A DNA stretch of 64,000 nucleotides from Bimastos eiseni (Eukaryota > Annelida > Clitellata > Crassiclitellata > Lumbricidae): positions 1,563,185 through 1,627,184 of the forward strand of contig OY365812.1 in NCBI GenBank assembly GCA_959347315.1, read 5' to 3'. The notes under the pieces were generated by a model. That model made no database searches and was not told the origin of the DNA. It was given only the letters and a program-made list of their open reading frames with translations. The position numbers and the translations under genes were made by a program. Of the stretch, positions 31,694 to 45,300 are shown piece after piece. Position 1 is the stretch's first letter, and every line of letters starts with the position of its first letter.

Positions 31694-32564
31694 CAGAAGT
31701 TCTTTATTATTAGTGCAATGTTAAATAATTTACGTTAGACCTATAGATGTAGTTTTCGTTGTTGAAAAACATCTTGTAGGTAGATGCTATAATAGCATGT
31801 AAGCATTTTTATCGATCAGGAATTGTCTATACGGCGTCGCAAGCAACCGAGTTAAAGGTGTCTGATAGCCTCCTTGCCTTCTTTTAGCTATTGATACGTT
31901 GACCAAGCCTCACTATAGCGATTGCTTGGCTAGTTTAATGACTTTGTGTTTTAACACGGATGATCAGCGTCGCTCTCCTCCTTTCCTCCGTTTTTAGACT
32001 TGCGAGCGCCTTAATTTATGTATATCTGTGTATGTATGCGCGTGCAACGTCGGTGTGTGCTTTAGGCTAAAGAGTGGTTTGGCTTGCTAAAGCGTAATTG
32101 GTGCTAGATTCATTTCAGGCGTTCTCTGTAGAATGGGGGTGGAGGAGCGGTGAATCCTGGGGAAAATGTCCTACGGGGAAAAGTCCGCGATGGATATGTC
32201 GGGGTGGGGTGGTGTCCTGATATCCGCTTCTTTACCCTTTTGTTTGATTGACTTCAATGTCTCTATCTCCATGCTCGATCATAATTTAAAAATCTTCGTT
32301 CTAATCTTCAAGGTCAGTGGTTCTTGCATGAGCACGAAAATATCAGGTTGAAGTAACAAAATAAGAGGAGCCAATCGCCCTACCTATGTTATAGTTAATA
32401 TAGCGACACTGTTCGACAACTAAGGTTATTAGCGTAGTCCTCCTCCTTTTTCCATGCTTGGGACTGGCACCGCCAGAGTCTATGGTGCGAACAGTGGCGG
32501 AGTTAACCACCGAGTGAACTCAAGATCAATCCATTGTGCAATTTTTAGTGTTGTCGAAACTAAC

Positions 32565-32775
32565 GATTGAGAGCAAAAGACATTCTGGGGAGAGATAGGT
32601 CTACCCAAGAGAACAACACCCTGCATGAATGTAAAGCAGACGATGATGACTGACCAGGGAACGATTCCCGTTACCCTACCAGAGGTTGACTCAGCCTTTC
32701 ATTCGCTAGATGGCGATTTAAGCTACCAGTAGGACAGGGCCGACTTCAATGGTTGCCAAACAGTTTATCTCGACT
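32565..32775 (+). repeat. Intergenic duplicated segment, copy 1 (copy 2 at 38015-38200)
   Basis: Both copies share 'aaagcagacgat', 'gattccc-ttaccctac', 'gactcagcctttcatt-gctagatggcga' and 'gccaaacagtttatctc' in the same order, with indels. They are about 5.4 kb apart, probably parts of a longer non-autonomous element that also includes 33880-34010 and 37740-37830. Confidence 0.65.
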
Positions 32776-35700
32776 CCCGTTACAACCTGTGATCAACCGA
32801 AACGGTTCTATGACTTGTAGCCAGTGTAAATTAATGAATAGCTAACTAGTAGATTGTACCAGCATTTCACTAACTTTGCGAAAACGAGGTATATGAATTC
32901 GACATGGAGAGAAATTTAGTCAGTTCACGAGGGATGCTACGAATCATACGTGCTGCCTTGCTGTAGAGAACTCATTTCGCTATCACCATTGTCATCACTA
33001 TTATCATCATACTCAGCATAATAATCCATCATAGGTCTACTCATCATCATGAGAAACGTGGTGTTGAGTAGTCAAAACAGTTTTAGGAATAACTGAGTAC
33101 ATGTTGAATCACATTTAAAAAACTTCACTCTAAATAAAGATTTCTTAATCTAGTGCCAAATGTTTTCTAGAGGTTTGCAGAATGAAGCTATTCATAATCT
33201 TTACACCAAGAAATGCTACGATGTCATTGTGTGACAATGTATAAGTCTTTGATGAAGTCTATTCCTTCGTTGTTGACTGGGCCCATGGTCTCAAAGGCCA
33301 TCAAGAGGAATGGAGAGCGAGCTGGCTGTACTTGATGGTCTTCCTGGTGGTAGCCAGCTCCGCTGCAGCTCCCACCGAAGATGACGTCGCTTGGAGATTC
33401 ATATGATGGAGCCACGGTATCAATCACTGTCGCATCCCATATCAGGTTCCGTCCTATTATTGGTTAGCAACATTTTAAAGGTGTCTAAAACAATATGCAT
33501 AAATGGCTGTATCAGGCCATATGAATATACATACACCATATGGAGCTGTAATATTCCAAGAGAGCATATAACGCATAACTCTACTACTACTTTCTCTCTG
33601 GTAGTACCTGACCCAAGCCTGGAAAATCAACTTGTAATGATGTGGTGTCGCTAAAAAGCGACTAATCAAATCATGGTAACAATCATAACTGTTCAAACTA
33701 ATTTTGCCGATGTTGATGGTCATAGTCACAATAAGATGTCATATTAAACTGCGAATCCACCTAATAATGTAATAAACGTACTCCTTAAACACCTTTAAAA
33801 TTACTGAAAACGATAATATATGTATGTACGTGACAATTGTAACAACGTGTTTCTAAGTAACAGGCTAACAGGGTAGTTGCATAATCCGCATTATGCCAAT
33901 TCAACCAGGAGATCATTGTTGAAAATAATAATTACTTATGTCTTTACAAACAGCCGTTGTGGCCACAGCTGGGAAGCAGTTAAACCCTCGACCCATTTAA
34001 ACTGGCTTCTTCAATGTAATGTGTGAATTTATAGTTTATGGTTTTGGTTATATATTAATTGCTTTTATGATTAAAACGACGATTAGCGTCGCTCTACTAT
34101 CTCCATATTTTGGATAGGTATACATTATACTGTTGCTACTATAGCATCTCTTCCTTTGTGTTTGATTAACTTGGCTGAAAATAGCTATATCGCATTGGGT
34201 GAAAGTAGAAAAAGTGAGCCCTATTCACAATGATAGTTTCTCGTATTTGTAAACTATGAAAGTCAAACAATAGAGTCTACAGACATCTCAAACAATGCCT
34301 GCATATTTCCTAAAGTGGCTTCATTTAATCTACTAATGTATTACAATGAGGCCTTATCTAGACCCAAAGAGACGGTGTGTAGAAGGATCATGGGTCGCCC
34401 TTGTGAATAGATGAAGTTCTTCCTCGTTTGGAAGACTTAATCCTACGAAGTGTAGGCGCTAAGAAAACTTTTCGGAGCTCAGCGAAGGTGATTCATCGTC
34501 GAACGGAGGCACAGTAAATCCAAAAGAGTATCTTCATTCGGGTAGGCCTATGATATTCTCGAGGTAAATTCAACGCTTACCGATTCCAACTGCAACTCCT
34601 GTTTTATTTACACCGTTTTCCTGGCAACATATCGAAAACGTCACCTCAATTACGTCATGCATAACTATGCGCCGGATTCGCTGATAAATAGATCATGAAC
34701 GTTGATCATCAATATTAGTATTATTGTTGATGCCCCTTTAAATTAATTAGAAGCCACAGTAATTGACTAGCTTATTCTAGCCTACCTATAATTAATTAAT
34801 TAATTAATTAACAGCAGTAACAGCTATAGGCCTAAGATTGAGAAGGCTATAATTTGCTACATGCGCTTTCGTGCTTCAATGTGGTCATGTTGTCATTTAG
34901 CGAGCACTGGGCAATTCAAGCTATACTTTTATTGTCCACTGTCAATAATGGTAAAATTTCAGCGTTAATATAGGATTGTTTTCTTACGAAATTAATCGAA
35001 TTTTTTGCTAGAATCAGTTGTTCGGGTTGGTAGGCCCAAGAGAGACGCAAATATGGTGGTTGTTGCAGTTTAACGACACTGTGATGACAAAGATTATTAG
35101 CGTCGCCCTCCATCCTTTATCCAAGCTTGGGACTGACACTGGCCGAGTACTATCAGTGACGGAGTTAGACGTAACTAGTAACGCAAATCACCGTATATAT
35201 AACTTTGTGCACATCCAAGTTAAAGGTGTTTAATTGTCACACGTACGACGATTTAAATCAGTTATCGGCGCGAAGCGGTATCCTGTGGGCAGCTATAGTC
35301 CGTTGATGTCGGCCTTAACGAACATCATTTATTAGACTTCGATAAAACCAGTTGTACGAAAATGCGGGCACGTTGCTATTTATCATCCATTGAATTATTT
35401 TCCTGGAAAAATCAGTCGTTAGACTTTCGAACTATTTCGCCAAAGGTCCCTCAAGAAAGATTCTCACACCATCTGAAGCAAAACCTCTATTGGCCTGAAA
35501 CTGAAAAAGCGCTCGTCAAATGAGCCAGCGTCATACAAAATTAACCTCTGAGTGAGTTATAACTAGTCGCTCAAACGATTGAATGGTCAGCTATTGGCTG
35601 TTTAACGGAACATTTTATTAGCAAATCAGACTAATATCGCGAAACTGTTTGCACAGGCTTGGGACTGGCACTAGCAATGTATAGGAGTATTTTGCCATTA

Positions 35701-35964
35701 AGCTATCTAATGAGGAGTATTAGTTTCAGTTTAACGACGCTGTGTGATTGCGAAGATTATTAGCGTTACTTGTTCCATTATTGGGACTGGCACAGTGTTA
35801 TTAATCTGGCGATTGAGCTCAAGAGCGAACTATAGAGGGTATGTAAATGTCAATGTCAAGTTAAAGATTAATCGCAAACGACATATCTATAGCGTCAAAT
35901 AATCATTTAAAGAAGGTGTCTAGACTCTACATGTATAAATGTATCGTTTGAACGTTTGACGATG

Positions 35965-36200
35965 TGATGTAATGTAATGGAGCACTTATACAGCGCCACT
36001 CAAATCAAAGGCGCTCACAACTCAACACAAAGCTGAACCGATAAAAGGAAAGTCAGTAGGGGAGAGAGAGAGCAGATCCTTCCGAAAAGAAAGTGGGAGG
36101 CTGTTCCAAGTGGTGGGGCCTTCGTAGGCAAAGTTCCTGGGTTGGGGCGTGGCAGAGCGCAGATAGGATAGCTGGGATAAGCCAACATGTATATAATTAT
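35965..36200 (-). mobile_element. LINE 3' tail fragment
   Basis: Minus-strand frames, with shifts, give FAYEGPTTWNSLPLSFRK-like sequence, then TTGAGTGGCGCTGTATAAGT. It lies in the intergenic repeat mosaic. Confidence 0.55.
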
Positions 36201-36619
36201 TTCTATAATATGCCTTGTTGACATGTAGAGTGGGAGGAGAAGGATATTGGCTTCAACGACAGAGATAGAGCAATTAGGAGAAGCAAAACAGTCAGAAACG
36301 ACTGAACTCTGTCTCTAATTGTCACGTGAACTGGAATTTGCTTGATTTGTTGGATATAAAACTGTTAGACCTAGAATTTTCTAAGCTGTCTTAAATTAGC
36401 ATAACCACCAAATCTGAATTTTAAATATTTCGAACACAATAAAAGTTGTATCACTTTTAGTGAGTGCAAGCACGGTTTTTATGGTAAAAAATTATTTATC
36501 GTAGGAAAAGGTTACAAAAGCTGTCCAAACGTTGCCTGGTTTAATAGACTACTTTTCTCCATCGATGGTGACAGCCTTAACAAGCCGCCAACCGTTTGAG
36601 AGTACATAACGTTGATACA

Positions 36620-36975
36620 ATAAAACACCTTTAAATTGTTCCAATGTCGCATAATATATGTTTATCCTAATCGCCCCGGTGCTCTAAGTTGGCAAAATCG
36701 TAGGAAATGGTCATGGCTGCCACAAGAAGTGGTCAAACATTTAATAATTGCAAAAACCCTCGAACTCTGCCAGTGCTGGTCCCAAGCCTGGAAGGGGTGG
36801 ATAGAACGCCAATTTTCTTGTAATGAACCGGTGTTACCAATAATAGTAACCAATGAAATCATGGTAGCAGTCAGAACTGTTCAACATTATTGATCTCTAC
36901 CAACGCCAACGGCCTTAGTCACAATAGACTTTGGATCCATAGTTAGCTTACTCGTTAGACACCTTTAAAATGATT
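36620..36975. repeat. Dispersed element bounded by 'acacctttaaa' motifs
   Basis: It shares with 33390-33800 the ordered phrases 'cccaagcctggaa', 'cttgtaatga', 'aatcatggtaacaatcataactgttcaa' (with variants) and 'gacacctttaaaat'. The motif tttaaaggtgtct or its complement recurs near 31855, 33475, 35223, 35913, 36957 and 39653. This suggests repeated insertion or duplication of one family. Confidence 0.55.
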
Positions 36976-39425
36976 GACGACGATAGTATAGCCATGTGTC
37001 CAACGCACTATCATGTAATTCTGTCACTTTAACAACTGTATAATCCTACCTTAACTCAATTGAACTGGAGATTATTGTTGGAGATAATTTATGTCCTTTT
37101 CCCCTTCAATCTGTGCTTAATTCTGTTGTTTGTCATATTTTTTGTCTTCAACGTGCCTTGCATATTTCGTCCAATGTGCTTTATATCTGAATTGGTAGCT
37201 CCTCTTGGCTTGCCTACAAGTTAAGGCTCGTATATCCATCTCCGGATCATCTCTTGGCTCAGCTCCTAAATACTCTTTCGTCAGCCTATATTTCAACCGA
37301 TCTCGACCTCTGCTATCAAATGACCGTATATGATTGGCGTAGTTCTATGAGTGGAGTCACACAAATTCGTGGAAACGACACAACACAGATAATAAGTATC
37401 GAGACTTTAATGATATTTTGCGGTATGAGAGGCCCTAGTCGCTCATTGAACAGGTTGACAGAAATAGGCCTACAATGAGTGAAACTAAATTTGATACTTT
37501 TAAAAGAGTTGCGCAACAGAAAGAAAGATGCCACACAGTTGCAAATAATTTTCTAAGTAGTTGAGTAAATTTGATTGTACTTTTTTGAACTTAATTCGAC
37601 CTCGTCGCTCGCTTGACCGTCTCTAATTCCATAAACTCATATATTGACCCCTCGCGAATAGTACCAAATTCCTGCTGTAGTCTAATTTTTATTGGGGCAA
37701 TGTAGTGCGATGGAAATCTTCGCTCAAAATGTTTACGCCAATTCAATGTTGCTGAGAATAATAATTTATGTCTTTGCGAACAGCCCTGTGTCTACAGGAT
37801 GCAGTTAAACCATCGACCTGTTCAAGCTGAACTGTATTTGTGTGTAGAAAGTAAGACGTGATTAATAGCTAAATATTATATAGCTTCTATCAATCTGTTA
37901 AAGGTGGTGTATAAGCTCTGTATAAGCTCTGCCGGTAAAAGTTTTGTTAGTTTGAGCGTTGAAGAATATCCTGCAGTTGCCTCTGTCTCTGACGTGGAGC
38001 TAAAAACCGTAACGATATTCTGGAGAGAGATACACTCTGATAACACTCTTAAATCTAAAGCAGACGATATAAGGACTGAACAGGGATAGATTCCCACTAC
38101 CCTATACATGGTCGACTCAGCCTTTCATTTGCTAGATGGCGATGTTATATTAGCATTAGCAAACGACCGATTTCAACTGTTGCCATATGGTTTATCTCAG
38201 TGATTCCCAACCTTTTTCGACTTAGGGCCACTTTTACTTAGTTGGAGGACATGACAGGCCAAATGGTTAAAAATAATTATTTTAAATTTTAACAGATTTT
38301 TATTTTAGAATAGAATCGAATTACACATGAATAAATTTCGATTTAATCCCTTTAGATTAGTAATATTTATTTAGAGTTTAATCACTTGATACTTTAATAA
38401 TCATAAATGCGATTTTTTTTACTGAATATTGTTAGCAAGTTTTTCAATGTCCGTTTGAAAATTAGTTGTAGCCAGAATCATTAGGCTAGTCTTTCCAAAT
38501 TATACTTTTTAAACTTAACCCACAAATTAATCATACTGGTTTTCCGTTATGGTCAAGAATAAATATATACTTATTTCTCCATTCTTCACTCTATTCATGA
38601 CATTCTATTCTAAGTTTGTATTTTCTTCAAACTTTCCTTTGTTCTTGTAGTTTGATTCATCGCTCATTTCACAAATATCTTGATTTTTGAAATAAATACC
38701 TGATAATTCAAAACAAATTATAAATTTATTTTCAGGCCACAGGAAATAACAAAATAGATAAACTTCATAGTCACTAAAAGTTAATCTATAGTAGACTAAG
38801 CCGTTCATCTTATTTTCCGTTTAATAATTTATATCGCAATTTAGTGAGCGAAGCGTCTTTAGTAGCGTCTTAGACATAGGCCAAAGAGCCAAACGGAGCT
38901 ACGCAAACAAGAATCGTGTAGTGTCACGTACCAGTGATAGCTCTAACTTTCCTTTGTGTTTTTTAATAGGGCTGTCTTTTGTCTTTAGACCCAAATATTA
39001 AGTCCTACTTTAAGTTATGATTCTGTCGATACTTGAATTTTTATCAGAGGCCATCAGAGTCAAAACCGGATTAACACATAGATCGGTTATTTATGATTAC
39101 CAACTTAGGACTTGACGGTATTCAAAGGCTATAACCAATTGCTTATAATATCGTCACAGCTAGCACTCATATGCAGGCCAGTTCCAAACCTGGACGAAGG
39201 AGGAGGGTGACGATAATAATCTTTGTTGGTGAAATGAGTCAACGCCTATATTTTCAGACCTATTGCATCGTGTCGTTTTAGTCAGTTGACTTGCCATAAT
39301 CTCCAGTTGTTTAGTTAAGGTTTATCGTATTAAGACACAAATCTCAACCTTTATTATTGTGCTCTAGGTTTTGTGTCGTTGCTTTCTGAGTTGCAACGAT
39401 CTAACGAAAAATGGAATATATTGCG

Positions 39426-39428
<3 letters not shown>

Positions 39429-39488
<60 letters not shown>
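39429..39488. repeat. (AT)n microsatellite
   Basis: About 30 dinucleotide copies. It accounts for Ile/Tyr frames on both strands. Confidence 0.95.
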
Positions 39489-39490
<2 letters not shown>

Positions 39491-40284
39491 CAACCGATTC
39501 AAAGGTTTCAGTTTTGTTGTTGTTGGGTGATATCTTACGACTACCACAGCCATTGATGGTGACTTTCCGATCTCGATAATAATCTTGATGTGTTACTTTC
39601 ATTTAACATATTAGGCGATTCGAAGCTATGTAAGCGCTTGAGTAAACGCAGTAAAGGTGTCTTATCGAATTGACGTTTAGTATTCTCGTTTGGTCGATTA
39701 GATTCATTTGAATATTAGGAACAGGCAGCTGAACGATGGGTGAAGAATAGAAAACAGTCCAGGGACGATTTTAATATGGTGATCGCTATTCCTACGTTTA
39801 ATAATCTCGTATGACCATCTTCAACCGATGTGCGCAGGACTTGCTCCAGGTGCTCACTCTACGGAGTCTCGATCGAAAGTTGTCCAAACGTTGCCTGAGC
39901 CAATACAATTTAACGAGACTGTAATAGCATATATCACTAGCGTCGCCGTCCTCTTTTGTCCAGGCTTTGGCCTGGCATCGTCAGAGGGCAAAAGTGGCGT
40001 CGTTAATCGTATTGCAAAAACGAGGTACTATAGAGGCCTGCAACATGGACAGCAATTTTTGGATATCTTTATGTGACAAAGTTTTCTATTGTTGAATCTT
40101 TAACGACGTCTTGTGACCATTCGCTGTCATTGCAATTGAGTTTGTTACTTCAAGATACCTTTTTAATCTCATTTCATGAGACTCTATAACAACATTTATG
40201 CAATGGCATCGAGGTAAGCTGTAAGTGCTGCAATATGCCCAGCAATTACCCTATGTAATTGATATACATGTCATTTTTCAGTGA

Positions 40285-41100
40285 TGGGCACGAGACCAAA
40301 ACCTCGAGACTAGGACCGAGACCAAGACCGAGAGATCCAAGACCAAGACCAAGACCGGGTGGTCCGAGATCAGGACCAGGACCAAGACCGGGTGGTCCGA
40401 GACCAGGACCAAGACCAAGACCGGGTGGTCCGAGACCAAGACCAAGACCGATGCTCTTTTTTTTAAAAACAATTCAATCTGTTAAGACGCTAAAACGGAA
40501 TACCACACTTAAAACATTAATTAATAACAAGAATACTAATCTTAGTAATGGTTAAGAAACAGTTTTACCGGCCAGTCTGAACTTTTGCGGGTTCAGTCCT
40601 TGGCTTCGGCCTGAGAATATCACACTATAAAATACTTACAGTATACGATTTAGATATTAAATACTTTAAGACATGTAGATTAACGTTCCGTTCGAATGAT
40701 GAAGACCTACTTGTACTCGGAATTGTAGGTTAATAGTGACTAAGCGAGGCTGACCACATAATTATTAGATTGTTCCAGAACCTTGAAATTTATGAAAGCA
40801 AATTTTGAAATGGCTGCTTCCGTTGCAAATGCATTTTTTGCCCAATATAGATGGTCTAAAAACCGGTGTCTCTAATCGAAAATAACCGACAAATATCAAA
40901 GAAATTGCTTTGATACGGCAATTGACCAAGAAAGCTAATCTAAGACGAAAACCAATCCCAAGACCGTTCCTTTAAGACCAAGACCAAGACCGACGCATCC
41001 GAGACCAAAACCAAGACCAAGACCGATGGTCCGAGACCAAGACCAAGACCGAGACCGAAGCCTTCGAGACCAAGACCGCAGTTTTCCGGTCTCGAGACCA
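40285..41100. repeat. Two blocks of GACCAA/GACCGA hexamer-based repeat
   Basis: Block 1 (40285-40450) mixes gaccaagaccaagaccg with 21-24 bp 'ggtggtccgagacc' higher-order units. Block 2 (40950-41095) has related gaccaagaccgag units. Between them is non-repetitive AT-rich DNA. The short Arg-Pro frame here is a by-product. Confidence 0.85.
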
Positions 41101-42944
41101 CATCCCTGTCTTTTTTACATGTAAATATTATCTGCCTATAATGAATATATTTACCTTAAATTGTATTCCATTTCAAGTGCAAAATGGCAAGACCGATAGA
41201 ACGTAGTCCGACTCAACCCCACAATGAGCCTGCTTAGGGGTGTCTCAGGTGGGTTATGTTTGTGCAGCCTTTTATGTCAACTAACTTGAGCAATAAACCA
41301 CTATCACTACTCACACAGACCTGTGCGTTTTGCCATAATTTTGTCTACGGGGTCATGAGCTAAACCCTCAAGTCGCAACCAGTCGCCAATGACACTGTTT
41401 CGGATTGAGAGTTTAGCCCGTCATTTCCTGGACTAAGTCATAGCTTAGCGAGTTAACATTTGCAGTGAAAGTGTCTTTTCTGCCAGAATTGATTAAATGG
41501 GAACATTTATTATTTTGTTTATATGAATATTGATGGAGTGTTTACCAGAAGATCGCGTTTTTCTAATCACCGTGTATTAATATTAGGCCACATCGTTAAG
41601 CTTCACTTGCCAGACACCTCGCTAATTTTCCTCTCTGTTTCTTGGGTTTGCAGCCAAATAAGTATGCCCTACATGTAAGTGCTACTTTAAATTACTATAA
41701 GTTAATTATTTGACGGAGTCAAAACAGGATTTAATGCAAAGACCCGTTTATTATAATTAGGCGTTGATAGTTTTCGAAGACTATGACCGGTTGCTAAAAT
41801 CTATACCACTGTTCGCACTCAGGCAGGCGAGTGAGGAGGGTGACGCTTACCTTTTCTTAGTACATAGTGTCGCTGAAATGAACTGAGGGCGCTGAGTATG
41901 GTGCTGGATTGACTGTGTGTGGTATTGTCAGACCTACTGCATCTTGGTGATGTCTTAGTTAAAAGTTGACTTGCCATGATCACCAGTTGTAGGCTATAGC
42001 TAAGTTTTGTAGTTTCAAATAAAGATCTTTGCTCTAGGTTTCGTTGACTTCAGAGTTGTAAGTTAGCACTGCTTTGGGAGTTATAATACTATGATCCTAC
42101 GATTGGACAAGAAAATGCAACGATTTACTAGAACGTTTGCAGCTTAACGACACTGCAATAACAGAGATTATCAGATTCGACCTCCTCCTTCATCCAGATT
42201 GCAACCAGTGGTTAAGTTGCAACGATTAGGCAACCGATTCAAGGGTGTTTAAACAGAACAACATCTTTGGAGTGTAATGCTTTAATGTTTGACGGCGAAT
42301 TTATGACCTCGAAATTGGAAAGGGGGTATACTTCATCACCAGCAGAATCCTAGTCCATCTAACATTGGTCCTATATGCAGCCAAATATCTTCGCGAACTC
42401 TTCACGATTTAGTTAACCCGCTCTACCCGATCATCCTTCTGTTTATGTCTTATTCAACTCAATTTACTACTCATCTCTAGTTCTTCAACTGATCTCGGTC
42501 ATGCCAAACGATTTGCCGAAAGCCTATTATAGCGTGGCGTGTGTCCACCACGACACGAGTGATGGACGTTAGATACAAATTTAGACGCCGCACTAATTGA
42601 TCAAAGATTATTCTTACTGTACATGGTGCGATTTAGTGATGAGTGAAAGCGTTATGGATTTTTGCTGCGCTCAAACCGCCTTCCAACTGGTTTGGCGTCT
42701 TTCGCAACGCCAGAATGGCCGACGATTTATATCCGCAGAGGTAAGAATTGATTTCGTCGATTTTTCTAGGAGCTCAAAGTTCTTTTAGACAGGATTAAAT
42801 TTCAATTATCGTCCGCTCGATGCAGCAAAAGCCTCAGGTTCAAACAGATCATATGTCAATCGAACTATGAGCTGGAAGGTTTGCTATTAGAAGGAGTCAC
42901 AATTCGATGACGTTTGCTCATTAGTGCGTGTATGTCACTCACTG

Positions 42945-43032
42945 GTGTTTGTGTTTGTGTTTGGTGACTGTGTGTTTCTGTGTGTGTGTGTGTATGTGTG
43001 TATGTGTGTGTGTATGTGTGTGTGTGTGTGCA
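42945..43032. repeat. (TG)n microsatellite, interrupted
   Basis: An interrupted gtgtgt tract with tatgtg variants. It is intergenic. Confidence 0.9.
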
Positions 43033-43473
43033 TTAGTGCAACTAAAATAGCGCATTTTCCATAAGGCACTGTGTCTAAGACCGAATAACTTTAACAGATC
43101 AAACAGGTGCGCTATGAGACAGCAGAATCTAACAAAGAGTCAAAGGGAACATTATTCCTACGTAGACCTAAGTGCCGTGACCGACTGTTCCTGTGCTCCA
43201 TAGGGACAGTCCAACCAATGAGAAGCTACGATGGACTCGAATTAAGTGGAACAGAAGCTGCCACTTATCCACTCTCTGTTGTAACATGAGAGAAAATTTC
43301 CCAACAAAGCATTTAGGAACGCGCACACACAGGAAAACGCCAATACAGCAAAACACAGACTGACACATGGAAGGGGTTTGACAGGTAAAGAGACAGACGT
43401 CAGCAGGTGCAGATCCCGGGTGGCAAGCGATGCATATCTGGTGTGGTACCTTCGCCACGTGAGCTTCTACCTG

Positions 43474-43590
43474 ACGTTTCCGATCAATGATGGCGGACAC
43501 AGCATACCTGCCGGTAGTTTCCGACCAAAACATTCCAGCGGATCGATTTTCTGTAGCTGGCGTTTGTCCCGTTGCTAGGGATGAAATCAA
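43474..43590. other. Possible short coding exon, strand ambiguous
   Basis: On the plus strand an ATG near 43484 in a good start context opens MADTAYLPVVSDQNIPADRF and stays open about 50 codons. On the minus strand an ATG at 43590 opens MISSLATGQTPATENRSAGM and reaches a strong donor CGGCAG|GTATGC. Either could be a first exon: of an unseen minus-strand gene, or a 5' exon of the plus-strand coiled-coil gene. I cannot connect either to a further exon, so this is only a flag. Confidence 0.2.
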
Positions 43591-44204
43591 CGACCCAAAG
43601 AATGCGTTTGTTTGCAGAATATCCTTTGCAAGATGATGACATTCAACGCAAGTGAGGCGTCGACAAAGCCGGCTGTTTGAAGAGATAGTTATCAGGTAGA
43701 TACTTCGGAATGAAGGTTAATTAGGGATAACTTTGAGTACTAGTTTGTTAGCTGCTCGTAGCTCTGGCTGGTTGATAACGTTATAGTTTACTATTGTTTC
43801 TTTGCCGCACACTACAGAACTGCAGTCTCATCGCTAAGGTTAGTGATTTGGTAGTAAATGATTCTTTTTGGTCCTTTGTGCGCTACCCTTGGCATACGAT
43901 GGGGTCGATTTGTGACCCACAGTAAGCCTATGTCCTATATGGGCTTCGTGTGTGCAGAAGTCAGCCCCACGAAACCTTAATTGCGCTGAGAGGCGGCAAA
44001 GATGAGACTGATTGTTGCCATGCATTTGGGTTTCAAGTGGCGCTTTAGAAGTTTGAATATTACGATTACGATACTGGTTTCTCTCCGTTATCATCATCCC
44101 AGCAATGATCTTAATTCGCAGAGATTCTGTATTCATTAAATATACACACATATGCATTATATGAAATGAAATACAGTACATGCGGGTTGTCCTGCATTAG
44201 TTGC

Positions 44205-44570
44205 CTCTACACCAGCGCATCTCATTTAGGGTATCTGCCTTAGTTTGGCGCTGCCTTGGCGGTACTGCGCCTGCTTATTTGCAGGATCTATGTCGCCCGA
44301 TCACTGCCAGTAGTGGTCGACGACCACTTCACTCGGCATTTCATGGCGACCTTCCAAAATGCAGAATCGGGCTTTCTCGGTCGTGGGACCTACAATCTGG
44401 AATGGACTTTCCACAGAGCTCTGTCTCCTACCTAAGAACTCATCTTCATTTTACGCCTCTCTTAAGACTGTCCTTTTCAGCCGAGGATTAGGCCGGGAGC
44501 GCATCTGAGTAGATATCTTGAAAGGGCGCTATATCAAGTATTTTTGATTGATTGATTGATCATATCATGC
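44205..44570 (+). mobile_element. LINE 3' tail, best preserved copy
   Basis: An open frame at 44201-44491 reads PLHQRISFRVSALVWRCLGG, TAPAYLQDLC and SRSWDLQSGMDFPQSSVSYL. This is the C-terminal end of a CR1/L2-like LINE ORF2. It continues to CTTGAAAGGGCGCTATATCA and (TTGA)n at about 44545-44565. It is 5'-truncated. Confidence 0.8.
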
Positions 44571-45300
44571 TACTGTCCGCTGTTCCCACTGAATCATGTC
44601 TTCTGTTTAGGCTATTGTCCCTTTTCCAGACCTTTCTAATGAATCCCATTTCTTGTTCTTTCTTTCTACGTCCGTCATCTGGTTCAATGCATCCATCTAA
44701 TTTATCCACCTTACTACAATTCCATAACCAAATGGATCAGCAATTTCCACTGGAGCTCACACTGTTTCCTCGCATATTGACCCCTCTGAATGCCGACCTG
44801 GCACCTATGCCTCCTATTTGGACGGAACAACCTGGGTCTTGCATACTCTCGATTTGATGTGACTGGGCTCAATTTGGTTCGATATTGCTGCCCCAATGCC
44901 CCACCCCACAGCCAACTCAGCTGCAATGAGTACATCGACCGCATCTAATGTCGGTAGGAAGATGAAACAGTGAGGGGATGATCATTGCCACTTGCCCTCG
45001 TATGCCGAGGCTAAGAAAATCGAGTCGTTAAAGCTTTATATCCGCAACTATCTCTGAATTTGTGGAAGAGCTTGTGAGTAAATTGGTGCCCTTAATGCTA
45101 TTACAGAAGCGGCGATCTCAGCTAACAGGTGGGGGGGTCACCCAATGAGAGGGGTAGGAAATATGGGGGAAACGTGTATAACTTGTTCCCTCTCATAAAA
45201 GGTGGGGTACTTGTCTTCTCTACCCCCGGGATCGACGCCTCTGGTTACAAGACTTAGGAGCAGCTCTTCTTCTTCAGCCTACCCTTGCCATTGCCTCTAT

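Larger units (their letters stand above)
31000..45300. other. Gene-poor repeat mosaic between PRPF6 and the coiled-coil gene
   Basis: Apart from the repeats listed and the ambiguous exon at 43474-43590, I see no splice-supported coding sequence on either strand. Open frames are short and compositionally random. The DNA is AT-rich with R1 copies, LINE tails, duplicated segments and simple repeats. Confidence 0.6.

Noticed and set aside
40259..40555. Arg/Pro-Gly-rich 98-aa frame
   Set aside because: It is generated by GACCAA-type repeats and has no conserved domain or splice sites.
44201..44491. 96-aa frame as a host gene
   Set aside because: It matches the C-terminal end of CR1/L2-like LINE proteins and ends in the LINE 3' motif with (GATT)n.
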